From Dromaius novaehollandiae (lineage: Eukaryota; Chordata; Aves; Casuariiformes; Dromaiidae), in NCBI RefSeq assembly GCF_036370855.1, contig NC_088112.1, positions 18,158,469-18,222,468 on the forward strand: 64,000 nt of DNA. The letters are read 5' to 3'. A program made the translations under genes and the position numbers. Under the pieces are notes generated by a model that saw nothing but the letters and a program-made list of their open reading frames with translations, had not been told where the DNA came from and searched no databases. Below are positions 44,276 to 58,270 of this stretch, in pieces (positions within the stretch are counted from its first letter, which is position 1; the number at the start of each line of letters is the position of its first letter).

Positions 44276-47200
44276 GAAAACCACTGGCTTGTAATTAAGG
44301 AGGATCGGCACCATGTGTTGAATCTGTAGCCCTATCTAACATCGTTTGAATTAATGTGGAAGTCTCTTCATTACCTTCTTTGGAACAGAATACAAGTCAA
44401 GGCTACTGGACTATAATTTGGACTTGTCCACTATCCCCTCTGTGTGGCTAATGTCTCAATTTCCTCATCTGAGCATAGGCAAATATTCATGTGATCATCC
44501 AACAGTCCATTTCTTACAGCATTTATGCCTGTGCACCTATTGCCTGCACTAGACTTTGTAGTGGAAGTGTGGGTAGTTGCACAGGCAGATGGTTGTTGCA
44601 GATGCGCTCCTGTGATCTGCACAGTTAAGTCCCTACCTGTACCTAGAAATGGGGAGTTTTAACACCTGCATTCTGCAGAGTTTGCCAGTTGTTTGGGCCT
44701 GGATCATTTGGCAATTAATGTTTTGAAATGTTTCCTCGGAGACAGTGGCTGTTACCTAAATGTGTGTAGACAATTTCTGTGTACATATTGATGTTTTAAT
44801 GGACAAAGTTTTAATGAAGAAAGCTGCTATCACTGGAGTAATGACTGAAGACAAATCTGTTAATGACTTTCTTCTGGACTTCCTGAATGAGTGATCAGAA
44901 GTTAGTGTCCAAGTCTCTTCAGTCCAGCCAGACTTATTTTAAAAAATAACATTTGTTGTGGAATAACCTTAAAGAGTCAGTTGGTCTAACGTCTTACAGA
45001 AGTGTCTTGGAGTCCTGTTCTGTGTTCCTGTCTGCAGCCTCTAAGGGCAAAAATCCAACATGATAACACACAACATGTTCAGTTAAGCTGTCTTTTGGAG
45101 CCACGAAACAAAGAGAAATAGGTAGAGAAAAGGCCAAATGAGGACAGAAATGTTTCTGTTCTCTGCAGACTCAGCTTCAGCTACCTGTGTCCTCTGTTCC
45201 TGTCAGTCACTAAAATAAAACATCTCCCTAAGCCTCCACCTTGCAGATGTTAATAATTTTACTGAACAAAACTCACCTTGGTGGGAATCCCAGGTGTGTG
45301 TTTGCAGACCTGACATGGGCAGAGAGAGCAAAGACGGGCAGACCGTTAAACTTTCTAGCTATTTTTTTCTCTGACCACTGTTTTCTGGGTACAAATAGGT
45401 GTTGTGACCTTCATCAGGTGATGTGAGGGAAAAGGTATGAGGCAAAGTATATTTTTAAAATAAAATGGACAATATTGTGCTTTTTCTTAAAGAGTTACTG
45501 GAGAAGAAAATGAGAGGCCGCATCCTTAGGTAGTATAATCCGGTGCAGCTCTACTGAGGTGAGTGATAGGATGCCAATTTGGGTGCAAGCTGAGGATGCA
45601 GCCCTCTTATTGTAAACTGGCAGGTTTGGGTTTTCACTCCCTTGTACCGACAAGAAATTAGACCTTTATCTATATAGTTCCAATGAAAATCATCTGCTTC
45701 ATTTTCATATAATATTAATTAGCTGACTTGTTACAGGCTTTCTTCCCCATGAATGACAAAGTTTAAGCACAAAAGCATTTTAAGACATCGCCGTTAATAT
45801 GTGCCAAGCCCCTTGTGCATGTAAAATACCAGTACCTGGTGCCAAGTGGTTTTTCCAGAAATAAAAGTCAGGTTTTCTTATGCATGTGCATGTGTAACAT
45901 TAAATTGCTTCTGCTCACAGAGGTCATGGGATTTAAGCACTGGTCCAGAGATGACAGATTGCTTAAGCGAATATAATCTTTAGAGAAAAAATTGTCTTTA
46001 AAAATTTTGTATTATTTTGGTATATAGTGCAAGGGGGAACATGTTAAGGCATGTCTCTCTCTCTTTTTCTTGCGGGGGGTCAGTTTTGATAGAAGTGGGA
46101 ATTCTTTAGTTAAATAGAAAAAATGGAAATTTCCCTTTTTGTCTCTCAAGTGTGTTTTGGTAACTGAAGCACATTCACACTTGGAGAGATGGGCCTGTTT
46201 TGCAAGGGAAAACCAAAACATTCCTGTGCAGCTAATATTGCAGCTCCTCTGGTGTCTTAAGTTCAAGCCACAGTAGGGGGTGCAGACACTTAATGGGAAT
46301 GCAGTAACTTTCTGGATCTTTTCTTTGGAAGAAATAATAAGATGAGTCCCAGTTAACCCATTCAGCTAAATCTGTAAGGCACTCAGAGATGAGAGGAGAC
46401 TAACATCTCTTAAACAGGGCTGCAGTGGAGGGCTGAGGTATTATCTTGGGGTATCCTGAAGTCTGTGCGTAGCCTGGGCAGTCTAGTCTTTGACTTCAGT
46501 GCTGTCATACCTGACTTTCCTTTGGGGAAATCTAACCCTTTCGTCATCACTCTCTAGTTTTGAAGAGCTAACGCTTCCTTGAATGACTGTAATAGAGACA
46601 ATTTTCTGAGAAGGTATCTAGATCCTTACTCTGGAGGAAAAGTGCCCACCAGAAAATGGGGCCATGCCCTCAGGGAGCAGCAGTAAAAGCTCACTGCATG
46701 CTTTATTCTAGACTTGACTTACTCTGGCTTGCTACATCAGCTGTCCCCAGAAAGCTGTGGGTCAACAGCAGCCTGCCTTCGCATGGTGACTTGCCAGCTT
46801 TATCCTAAGTTTGCTTGATTGCAGGCTTCAGTGGGTGGGGCATTCTGAAACACCCAAAAACGGATTTCAGGACTGGGTTTTGTTACTGAAATAGATAAAG
46901 TTTATGAATTCAGTTGAGCCATAATTCATCCATAGGCTCTGTTTCTGGCTTAGGCCTCTTAGTTCTAGTGGTTTGTGCTGCAGAAAAGATAAAGGTCATC
47001 TTTTCTCAAATCCTTTCAGGCCCAGTCAATACATCTGTCTTCACCACTGCATGAAGCATAAATTTGCTGCCTTTCTTATAACTCTCTCTTGTACCTACTT
47101 CCGTTAGATGTCCAAGTCTGACAATTAATCTTGCTTTGGTTATCTTGCTCTGGCACACCAACGTGCTCGAGCAACACATCCTGCGTCAGGGAGTGGGCGG

Positions 47201-50200
47201 TCCCTGGGGAAAAGGCTCTCTGGTGCAAGTATGAATACATTGGCATGGCACAAAAGTTTTTGTTCCTCTTACATGATTAATGTGCAAGGAGTGTTTTTAA
47301 TATGCTGGGTATGTAAACAGAAGCATTAGTTCATAGTGCAAAGTAATGTGAAGATATACACTGGTGTGAAAACAGATTACTCTGCCATCTGTTTTTCTCC
47401 ACCATCCAGTGTGACAGAGTCTAGAAAGCAAATTGTCTGCTGTTGCGTGGTAGTGGACAAACAGCCAGAGAGTCAAAAACATTCCTTGAGGTGTTTTAAA
47501 TAACGGGAATTTGAGGCCGAGTCAAAAGAAACTTGCCTTTCTGTCTCCCCATTGCCTGGCACTTCTGGAAGGATGAATAGCACTAGGGTGATCTTCAACC
47601 ATATCAATCCTGCTAGATTATCTGTTTCCTGTCCACCTCCTATTAGGTTGCCTTTGGAAGACTAAGCTTATAAATAATACCACATCAGCCACATTGCACT
47701 CTTCAACATTCTTGTGACATCAGATTCTTCTGACATCCTATAAAGGACAAATTTATAGTTGAAAGGAGACAATCCAGGTTATCCACATACTGGAGGTGTT
47801 TCTGGTGACCTCTCAGTGTTCTCAAAGCCTTATTGCTGGTAGGGCAGAGGAGTGAGAAGCCAAAGATGGGTCGCTCCAGGCCATTGGCCTGCTGTGATTT
47901 CTTCAGTAAATTCCGAAGGGCATTCAGCACTGCTTTTCAGCTCCTCCGGCTTTCCCTTTCTGTGTGCACGGTCTTGGTAGAGTCAAGCATCCCCTCCGCC
48001 TGCCTGCTTGGTGGAGCCTGCTGGGGCTCCTGACTGGCTAAGGAAGGGGTTTGGTGCTGCTTTTTGTGCCTGCCAAAGCCATTCCAGCAAAAGAACATTT
48101 TGTAACTTGTTACAACATGATTTGCAATGGAAAACACTCCATTGCAGCAACAGCCTCTGGGTCCATAAAGTACTGTCTTACCAGCTGGGTTGTCTTTCAG
48201 AAGTGAAGACTACTTCTAGCTCAGATGAAATCTCTCAAAGGAGTTTTTCCTGTTCCTCAAGGACTGGTAGGTGGATTAACAGTCAGATCCCTGAGGAATA
48301 TGGATTGAAAACCTCAGCGAACATGGCTATAGAGATACAGCTAGTGTTAAGAATAAAGGCTAGTGCCTCAGAATTCTTGTTTTTTAAGGCTTTTACTTTT
48401 TTTTGCCATTAGTCATTTCCTGGTCTGTTTTATTTAGCTGTCTTCGAAATCTGTGTCTTCCAGCAAGCAAAAAACTGTACGGTCTTTCTCTGGTATGCCA
48501 GAAAAAAGGATACGTCTTTGGTCCACTGCGGAAACTGCTACACACTGGTGAGATGGGAAGACTGAGGATTTCATGTCCTATTGCTCACTGCCTGTCTTTT
48601 GCAGCCGAGTGCTTGTCGAGGAGCCCCTATCCCATTCGATAGACGCCGAAGGATGATTGATGGACATTCATTTGGCAGACCAGGGAACACGAGGCGTGAG
48701 CCTGCTGCGAGCTTCCACCGCTCGTCTTCAGACATCTGCAGTCCGAATGACAAAACTACTGCTGAGGGCAGCTACCGTAGGCCCTGTCTCTTTGGCAAGT
48801 CTCTCAAGTCACCTGTAACCACTGATTTACTTTTCTCAGCAGTGCTTTGCTGCTTTATGTTTTAATTTTTCCAGCCTTCAGGCCTTACCTTTTTCTTCAT
48901 TGCCATGTGACTGTGAAAAGGAAGTATCTAATGGGCTAACAGATCTGTTTAAATAGCTGTCTGTCACTCAAAACACAAGCCAGGGTGGCATTTATTCTAG
49001 TGCATAGTACCTGAAGGGCAGGTTTTTTTATTCCATGACTCCTTAGCTGATACATTTTTACCAAAAGCTGAAAAATCTCCAATGGAGAAATAGCCCATTT
49101 AGGAAAATAGAGCAAAATATGTGGATTGGTTTAATGGAATGTTTTAATGCATTTATGTCTCCTTAAAATTAAGCTAAAATGCATTCACAAGATGATAGAC
49201 AAGTTAATTCTCTTGTGTGGATTTAATAGCTTACCAGGATGTAACTGCACTTTTAGTGCTAGAAAATGTCTCTAGGAAAATAGTTCCCTTGGGTGAGGTC
49301 AGCGTCCTCCTACACCCACATTTCAAAGGAATGAATTGAAGAGCTTTTGTCAGTGGTTAGCTTGGTTACAAAGCAGGGTGGCTAAACATACAGTACTGTA
49401 CAAATCATGATGATGTGGAAACTAATTAAGTCTTTATAGAACAGAGTATGTAGAAGTGCCCCAAAGACCATCTGGAGTTTAAAACTCAGTTCTGCTTCTT
49501 GTTAGGAGAAACTGATAGCCATGCTCAGTTTTCTTTATTGCAGCATTTTGTACTCTCCCTAATTATTTGTCTTACAATTAAAATTATGCTGAAAATGAAC
49601 AACGCTTTGTACTTAGTTTCATGCAAAATTTGAGATACTCTTCACTGAAGCAGAACTGTGGCAAATCCTTGGCTTCCCCTTCAGAAAGTGAGATAATCTA
49701 AAATGATCTAAATAAGACTCCCTACCGACAGGACACTTGCTAGGTTAAAGCACAGGAAATTGTGAATTTTGGGCTCCATCCTGTTTGACCATTTACACTA
49801 TCTCCTTATCAATGTACCTGGCCTGGGTCTGAGATTGGAGTGGGTGGTGTTTGGATGCAAAAGGTACAATTTAGTGCTCCCAACTGCTTAAAAGGCATCA
49901 GATGGTGATTTGTGACCTCTCTGGTGATGAGCGAGATAAAGCTCTGCAGTATGCATGGTCTCTGCCTCGCCACTGATTCTGCTAGCAAGAACTGGCTCAT
50001 GCCTTGGAGATGGAGCTGAGCTATGTCTGCGACCTGATCACGCCTGGATCCTGGCCTGTCTGAAATCCAGATTCAAGTCTTGCAGCTGAGTCTGTCCATA
50101 GTATATGGAGGGTGAGGGGGAGAAAGAATGACTGTGCTGCTGTCAGAAACATATAGATGTTTCACAGGGAATTTAAATAGTAGGCTGTTTGGTAAAACAG

Positions 50201-53059
50201 AGGCTGAGATTGCTACCTCAGATTATATCCCCAGTACCACCCTGGGGGAAGGCTCCATGGGACAAGAAGCAACCATGAGCCTATAGTACTTCAAGTTGGG
50301 AAGAAGTTTAACTGTGTTTGGCTGGGATAGGGCTTAGTAGCTTAAGCACATCACACTATGTATACAGTTGTTTTACTTCTGGACCTGAGCTGGCTGGAGC
50401 AAAGCCATCTTGAGTGTCTCTGTGCTGCTCTTGCCAGCACTCCTGTCTTGGACGAGCTACCTCGGGTGCTCCTGCACCAGCGCAGAAGTGCCCCTGGAGC
50501 CATGTGTGCAACCTGCCGAGGAGCCGGTATTACCTGCTCTCTGCCATTTACTCTCTCTGGAGAACCTCAGGGCTGCTGAAGTGCCGGGAATGCTCAGCGC
50601 CTTAGGAGGTACTCAGGGCTGAGTTAATTTAATTATTCTCTTGCTTATTGCCTTAGAAATCCACTTAATGATAGGGAGGAGGTGCCTTATCCCTGTAACA
50701 ATTGATGGAAGTTGTCTAGCAGGAGAAGTCTCTGCCAGGCATGAGTAGGGATGGAGATCTGAGTCAGAGTGAGGTTAACTTTATGGTATTGGGCAAAAGG
50801 GAGTTAAATGTAAATTACTCTATTTAAAGCTGTCAGCTGTATTCTTGATGGACCAGCACCTAGAAGGGTCAGGCCAGAAGCCGTAGTGTTGTGATTTGGA
50901 AATGTCTGTGGAGTTGGGAAGGACATGAGAACTGTTGTCCTCATCCTTGACTGTGCCTGACTGAACTGTCAGGCTTGATCCAGAGCCTTTCAAATCAGTG
51001 CCCACTGACTTCATAACCTGAACATTTCAGATCATGTTACTTGTCACAGTTCAGTTTTGAGCACGGGCAGCCAGGTTGTATGGTGGGATGTGGAGTGCAG
51101 CCACTGTCCCAAACAGAAGAGCTTGCAACCAGCAAACTCAGTCCATATATGGCCTGAGTTTGAGCCCAAGTGAGGTTACCATTTGCACCTCTCCCCACTG
51201 TTTTACAGTCTTTATACTGACCTCGTCATTATCATCTTTTATGGCATACCATGAGCCACTGAAAGCATCAGAGGAGGAAATTAAGGGCCGTATACTGTCT
51301 AGGCTCTGTGGTCTTATGTCCCCCGATGAGCTGTTCTCTCCTGGATGTGTCTACAAGTGGCTTCGATTAATATTGCATAGGGACATTGAAGAAAGACTAA
51401 AAAGAGGAAGAGAAGAAAATCTAAAATAGCACCCCAGATTTCCTTCTCTTTTTCCCATCATGTTTTTTTTCCTTGTGAACTTCTACATTCCCCTTCTATA
51501 GCAGATATAGACTTCTTGTCCTGTATTTCCTGGCCCTGTCCCACTCTGTCCCAGGTGACTGCTGCTCTTCTTGCCTCCTCCTTGCATTTGCTGAACATTT
51601 CCTAGCTGCAGTCATTGCACCCTGCTCCTTCCTGCACCTGCAGTTGCCACCAGCTCCCTCTTCCTTCCTCTCTGCATTTTGGACTCCCTGAAAGAGATGA
51701 CTTGTGGCCCCGGGGGATGATAAAGGGCTTTAGCCATGCTCTGTTCTAAACCCGTAAGTGTCTAGATTGAGTCCACTTTGACTGGGGGTGCTCTTGAGGG
51801 AAGTTGTTCAGCACCTGTTGTTTGGAAAAATTCAGATTTCACTGGGGAGTATCAGTAGTGCCCCACAGATCTCAACAGTCATCTCTGCACCTCAGTAATA
51901 TTTCAGGCTCCTTGAGTTAGGGAACATGTCACTGTTCTTGTTTGAAAATTAGGGACCACGAGGAAGGCACTGTGTGTGCTTGGAGGAAGGGGGAGTGGGT
52001 GGGAGAGGACAAGAGGGAATTAATTTCAGAAGTACATTGCAAGTTACATTTATTTGCTTGTCTGTCCCATCAGTCTTCTGTTATATTGCTCATCTTGGGG
52101 CTTGTTTGAAAGTGGGGAATTTAGTGCATAGTTAGCTATGGCACTGATTTTCAAAGTGCAGGGCATGGGACATATCCTAGGAGAAAGCAGGGAACTGGAA
52201 AAAGAAAAAAAATAAAGCTTGTGAATCACTCTGCAGAGGTGTAAAGCAGCAGTACGTTACCTACTCATCACCAGGCACCTGTGGGAACATCTTTGGTGGG
52301 GAACAACGTACCTTATACACAAGGCTCTTGTATGCAGTCACATGTGTCCACAACAGAAATGAACGTGGACTAGCAGGTGAGCTATAAATTCACACCCTGG
52401 CTATTTGCCTGTTTCTGCTTGGAATAGCCCTTGGATTACAAACTTTTCCAGAATACCCCTGTGCTTGCTGATCAGGCCTCCTAGATGAAAGTGCAGTATG
52501 AATTTGTCGTAAATATGGATCTGTCTTCTACAGGCAGAGATCAGATACCTTGTGGTAGACAGTTATTGTAGGTGTTCTCCCCAGCTGAGAAATGTTTGGG
52601 AAACACTTGTTACTCTATTTCTCAGGTGTTGCAAAGAGGATTTGTCTTGTAAATGGTGAAGCTGCTAATTGCGTTGACTTTAATAAAGACTGAGCTGAAA
52701 AGGTGTTAACAAGTTTCGGTTGCACTGTGTTGGCTAGAAGCCACTGCACAGAGCTTGGGAGCAGGAAGGCAGCAAAGCTGCTCTGAGAGTACCTTTGCTC
52801 TCAGGCAAGGACAGAAAAATGAGACACCAGCTTAGCCAAACATTTGGGGCAAAGTGGTGAATTTTGTAGGATGGATCTAACTTGAATTGTCACACAGTTC
52901 TGTTTCAGTGGATTCACTTTTTGCCAAGCAAGGTAGACTAGTGTCCTCATTGCAACACAGCTATGAAAGACTAAGGTGGAGGGGCTCTTAAGGGCTGCTT
53001 TCTCCCTTTGCTTCTCTGCAAGGCATAGGTTAGGTGGAGTTTCTGCACTCACTGTGGGA

Positions 53060-53180
53060 AGTATAGGTGCTTAGTAGCTTTGAAAATCAGGCTGTTGGGG
53101 TTTAGGGATCTAACTTTAAGCACCTCAATTAAAAGATGTAGCTTAAGGTTAGAGCTGCGATTTCAAAGTCACTAACTTGT
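53060..53180. repeat. Possible old reptilian-type repeat remnant
   Basis: 'ttgaaaatcaggctgttggggtttagggatctaact' followed by 'caattaaaagatgtagc' and 'gatttcaaagtcac' resembles a dispersed amniote repeat with the phrase 'gaaaatcaggcccttaggtgcctaac'. Short and diverged. Confidence 0.3.
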
Positions 53181-55999
53181 CCTAAAAATCTTTCCTGTAC
53201 ACTCAAGCAAGCCAGGCATCCCTGGTCCCCCCCAAATCCCTGCCAGTGAATCCTGCAGAAGGCCTTGCGCAGATGCTTTTCCATCCTCCACTATGGAGAT
53301 GGAGTTAGCAGGGGCTGATTAAGGCCCTTTAACTTTGTCATGCTAAGGGCTGGTTTTTGCAAGTCGAAAAGGACCTGTGACTTGTTTTTTAAGGCTTTAG
53401 GGAATTGCTGGCACTCACTGGTTTCACTGCAGCAGATGCAGCGTGACCGGGGGATCGAGGCTGCATATGAAAAGGTCGCTCGCCCTGCTCAAGAGGGGAG
53501 ATTCTAACACTTGTCAGCTTGAGTGATGGAGACTCGCGGCATTGAGAGCCATAATATTCATGTCAGAGAATTGCCAAGCCCGTGCGGAAGTGCTGAAGAT
53601 GGATGGCCTGAGGATATATTCCTGACACTTTAATACAGGGGGAGGATACAGCACAAACATCTCATATAGAATTATAATCCATGAAAGGGCACTGCCAGCA
53701 TAAATTAAAGGTAATCCACAAGGCAGAGTTTAACAACCGAAGTGAGGCCAGCTTTAATAAAGGCAGGGCTGTTGGTGAGATGTTGCTGTGCTTTCCAGGG
53801 GAGGGCTGTTGTGGCTCACAGCAGAAAGGAAAACAGCCCTCAGCTTGCCCGGCAGTCTAGGGGAGACGAGCGGTCCTTGGCTGAAACGCAGCCACCTCTG
53901 ACCATCTTTGCAAAGACCATCTCGGCAAGCTGGCCGTTCAGTGTGAAACCTTCACAGCTCTGTCTCCTTCACATCCTGGGCATTACATCAAGCAGACACT
54001 GTCCTGTTCCTGCTGTAGTCAACAGCAACGCGCTCATCAATTAAATAAATTTGATTCTCACCTTGCTCACAGTTGCCTTATAGTGATGTGACTCTTGATT
54101 TCACTGGAGTTAGGCTTTTCCCCATAAAGCTTTCTCCCATCTTTCACTGACACGTATAAACACAGTGGAGGGTCTAGGGAGCTGAAGGTCACTCTTGCTG
54201 GGGCTGCCTGGACACCACCGATGGCTTTGGTGGGAAGGCCCTGCCATCCGAGTGACTTGCCACAGCTGATGCCCCGGCTGCTTGGGGCGGGTTGAGCATA
54301 GGGGAGGACTGTGGTTATCGCATTTAACTACTGAATCTGTTTGTTTCTGGGTGTCTCTGTAAAGACTTGTCAGGGGCGCAGGGGTTTGGGCAGGCGTTGC
54401 TCACAGTGCATTAGCCAAACTTGACGTACAAACAGGACCCGCTAGCCCCGGGGATGCATGAGGCCGGCTGTGGGGGCATTTCTGCGTGCTGGAAAGAAGA
54501 AACATGAAGATAAGCAAAGGAGCCGGTGGCTGCTACAGCTGCCGAGCTCTCAGTGCTGCTCCTGGCGAGTGTGCCAGGAGACGTGCGCCTGGACGGCAGA
54601 AGGAGCACGCAAAGGTTTTGGGAGGTAATGCATGAAATGAGTGAGAATTTTCCTGGATTACATCTGGAGGACCTGCAAAGCTTGCTGGCTTAGCCCCAGC
54701 TATTACCATGAAAATCAGAATACCAATTTTCAGAAGCCCTATTAGTAGTTCAGCAGGCGTCTTGGGCATAATCCTGCCCCAGCCTGTGAGGGTGCTGGGG
54801 CTGAACTGTATTCTGTTCCTTCATTTAGAAAATGTTTCCCTTTATGATCAAAAATGGGATATAAAACAAACCTTTTTCCGCAATAAAGGCACGCATGTAA
54901 TGCCAGGAAGGTGGTAGTAAGCTAACGCAGAGAGCGCTGTGATTTCAGGCCAGTCCAACTCCTGTCACAGAGCTTTCTTATAAAATAGGCTACTCTTTCT
55001 ATGACGATACATATTCCATGTTGACAACCCTTCTGATAAAGCCTAATTTAAAGGTGCCACTCTGGGACCATCCAAGCTGTCCAGGCCTCTGGGATGCTCA
55101 GGGATGCTCCCAGCCCTTTGCTCCATCCCCGATGCCCCTTTCCCTGCACCGGCGCCCAACGGGCAGAAACTGCGCTGTGAAGCCGGCTGCAAGGGAAGCT
55201 CGCTCAGGGCAGGCGTCACGTTTTTATTGAGTTCACACAGCATCTGCCACAGCCAGCCCAGGATTCACATTTTTAGTTTTTCATTGTAATTAGAAGCATC
55301 ACCCTTCTTAGATGGCGGCCAGAGTCCTCCTCCAGGCTACTTAGGACCAGTTTACCCTTTTCACCAAGCATGAAATGACTTACAGGTGGTTAGGATTAGC
55401 GTCCCAAATTCAAGTTGACTTCGGGTAATCGTGAGTAAATACATTCAGGTTTAAAGACACCGTCAGTCTCTGAACACTCCTCCCTGGTCGTGGTTAGAGA
55501 AAGAGCCTTTGCAGACTGGCAGATGACAGCCTTTCCCTGCAAGGTAGGTCATTATTTATTTGAAAATCGGTTTGCACAATTTTACTGTTCAGGTAAGATT
55601 GCCACCAAAATGCTCTCAGCCCGCTGGCCTGTGTCCTGTGGGCAGCCTCGGGCTTTGCCGCGCTGTGCTGCCCCGCGCACGTGGCGTTTGGGCCCGTGTT
55701 ATTTTGGAAGATGAGTAACAGTGCTCGGGGACGCAGCAGTGCCCTGACGGAGCGGTGATGGATGAGGATGATCCTGAGTTTCTATTGTTTTGTGGTGAAT
55801 GTAGGGAGAATTGATGACTCTCGTAGCCAAGCAATGAGGGGAGGGAGGGAAGCGGGGTGCTGCAGGACTGCAGTCTCTGTCAAGGTGCAGCTCTAGCTGA
55901 TATAGTTGTCTCTTGTATCTGTTCAGACCTGGGTATTGTCTCTGCAAGCTGTGCAAGTTTCCCTCCTCTGTTTATCATGGGGTGGCACTTAACTGTCTC

Positions 56000-57060
56000 C
56001 TGAGTTTGCTTCAATTTGCATTCATAGCTTTGGTTTTTGCATGAGATTGCTCATGGCCTTAGATGGTCTGGATGCCAGAAATCTAAAGGGATATAAAAAA
56101 AGCAATTGGACAAATTCAGGGAAGAGCTATTCCCCTACAGCATCTAACTACAATGACATGGGTACGACAACAGGCTTGGCCAGCCCCTCACTGAGGTTAT
56201 GGGAACGGGGCGGATGTGGTGGGAGCAGCGTTGGTCTCCACCTCCGTGTATCCATATCCGGCTCCCCGCAAACAAGCCTGCGCAGAGAGGTCTCGGGTCC
56301 GCTACACGGCAGCGACCACTGTGGACGCTTGCAAGCTCGTTATAGGCAAAAAGGCTGGGGGCTCTTTGCTGCGGTCGGGTGGCCTGTTAGGGGTGACAGC
56401 TCTGGAAACCGCTGCTCCGAAGGCAGCAAAGGAGAAGCGATGGCACGCCAGCGCAGCCCAGCTTTTGCAAAGCGTGATTTCCTTAAACGTGCGCCCATCA
56501 GTTCTGCTTTGCCAACATTTTGCTCCTTGTGCACCCCGCTTTGGCGTGAGCGCGGTGGAGGCTGTGCTTGCGCGAGGAGCCGTAGGGACGGCACCAAGAT
56601 GCGGCAGTGTCAGGGCATGTGTGGCGTGGGCGCAGGGCGCTGGCAGAGCTGTGGCTTTTGCTCATCTCTCCTCCTCCCTGGCCAAGACGCAAAGCCGGCA
56701 GAAGCTTGGCTCGTCCCCGCGTGGCTACGCCGCTGGGTGCCCCGCTCTGCCGCGCGGACGCGGCCTCATGGGTGGCTTTGGCGAGGGAGCAGGGGCAGAT
56801 CGGCCCAGCTGACGGGGCAGCGAACGCCCGCCGCTCTCCCAGGGCCGTGTGTGCCGCCGAGCAGCGGGGAGCCCGCAGACGCATTCACAGCTCGCCCGCG
56901 CTTTCCCTCATGCCCCTAGTTCAAAGGGCTCATCCCGCTCCTGAAAGCGTTTTGCAGCAAGTGCCGACGCTTTCCACATCAAAGCGGGGCAGCCCCTCGC
57001 CTTGTTTGAGGACCATCAGGCCAGGGACGAATTAAAGAGACATTGGGAGCTGCAAAGTCG
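56000..57060. other. CpG-rich kilobase downstream of WNT8A
   Basis: About 1 kb with raised GC and many CG dinucleotides. It is open for 292 codons on the plus strand from the ATG at 56041, for 198 codons in a second plus frame, and for 128 on the minus strand. No conserved domain is recognised, and several frames being open at once is expected of GC-rich DNA. It may be an orphan CpG island or part of an unrecognised gene. Confidence 0.4.
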
Positions 57061-57169
57061 GCTTTGGCCAGGCAGCGCCTGCATACTTGGCGCTTGAGAA
57101 AGGTTCGATATAGCAGCGATAAGTATTAAAGAAAACCCACTAGGGATTTAAGGCTGGAGCCAACTTTTA

Positions 57170-58270
57170 TTGAGGTCTCCAGAAGAAAAAACCCAAAAAC
57201 CACACTGACTTCGGTGACTTTTGGATTCAGGGTAAGGCATCTGGGGGAAGTGCTGGGTTTTGCACAGGAACAGGTAGTTTTACACCTAAAGTCATCCTAG
57301 TAGGAATCCCGCAAGCCAGTCATTTTAATCACGGTGTTTATTGCAAAATGTGGTCCAAAATTTGAATCTTTAGGCATACCTTCAAAATAGACAAAATGGA
57401 TTATGCTGCGCAATAATGCAACTTATTAATAAACAGATATTTGGCATGAAGAATTCTGAATTCTTATCTGCTGGTATTTTTAAAAAGTACAGGAATTGTA
57501 AACGGCTTAATGTCATCTGGTACAAATACAGGAAACTACCCTCCTTTCGAGGGAGGGGTTCTGGTACTGAAGTATAACACTTAGGGAGAGGAAAATAAAA
57601 TGAAGTTGTCTGCAATCTGTCAATATTGTCTGTAAACCTGCCGAAGCCCTCGAAGAGAAAAATCTGCAGTTGTCCTAATGCAAACCACGGCCCCGTGAAA
57701 ACCCTTCTCATGTCAGAAAGTGCATAAGTTTTCCACTAAAAATATTTGCAAGCAATACACGTGCATCAGCCGCGCGGGGTCATATTCTGCCCCGAGCGGT
57801 GGCTTCTGCAGGGTCGCGGCATCGGCGGGGGGGACGGGCAGGATGGGACCAGCTCCCTGGGCAGAGCCCGAGCTTGGTTTCGACGGGGCTGGGGCAGCTC
57901 TGCTGGCCTCGGCCACCCGCCTGGGGTTCGTGGTGGCAAAGAGGCGACTCCTTCCCTCTGTCAGACATGCAAATAAAGTGACTCCCCTAAAGAAAGATGC
58001 TAGTAGGAAATATGGAGTAAAACGCATGAAAACAGGAGGGACCCTGGTCCCTCGGCGCCTGCGCCTCGTGCTCGGTCACCTCGCAGCGTTGGTGTGGCCG
58101 AAGGGCTGATCCCACCGCGCGAATTCCCGCGCCGCCCTCCGAGCCCCCTCGACGTCCCTCCCTGGGGGGAGAGCAAACGCCTTCCCCGCCTCAACTCAAC
58201 AACCACGATCGCTGCCCAGCTTGGAAAACTGGAAAAGAAACGTCCGGCCGCCACGGCGGCGGGTCGCCGT
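57170..58270 (-). other. WNT8A: WNT8A 3' UTR region
   Basis: Follows the minus-strand TAG at 58271-58273. The first 550 bases are GC-rich and the rest AT-rich. Minus-strand AATAAA hexamers occur at 57337-57342 and 57166-57171, either of which could end the transcript. Confidence 0.45.
57337..57342 (-). terminator. WNT8A: Candidate WNT8A poly(A) signal
   Basis: AATAAA on the minus strand about 930 bases after the stop codon; the alternative at 57166-57171 is about 170 bases further on. Confidence 0.35.

Larger units (their letters stand above)
39901..56000. other. Large spacer between NME5 and WNT8A
   Basis: About 16 kb of moderate-AT, mostly unique-looking DNA. No coding exon, tRNA or other RNA gene is recognised. 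Old repeat remnants appear near 44.1 and 53.1 kb. Frames such as 48008-48412, 50358-50622 and 51076-51429 lack any familiar motif and look like chance. Given the neighbour WNT8A, an embryonic signalling gene, distal enhancers may lie here, but nothing in the sequence proves it. Confidence 0.55.

Noticed and set aside
56041-56919. 292-codon plus-strand frame as a protein-coding gene
   Set aside because: No recognisable domain, biased GC-rich composition, other long frames overlap it on both strands, and no splice or promoter pattern supports it. Kept only as a finding.
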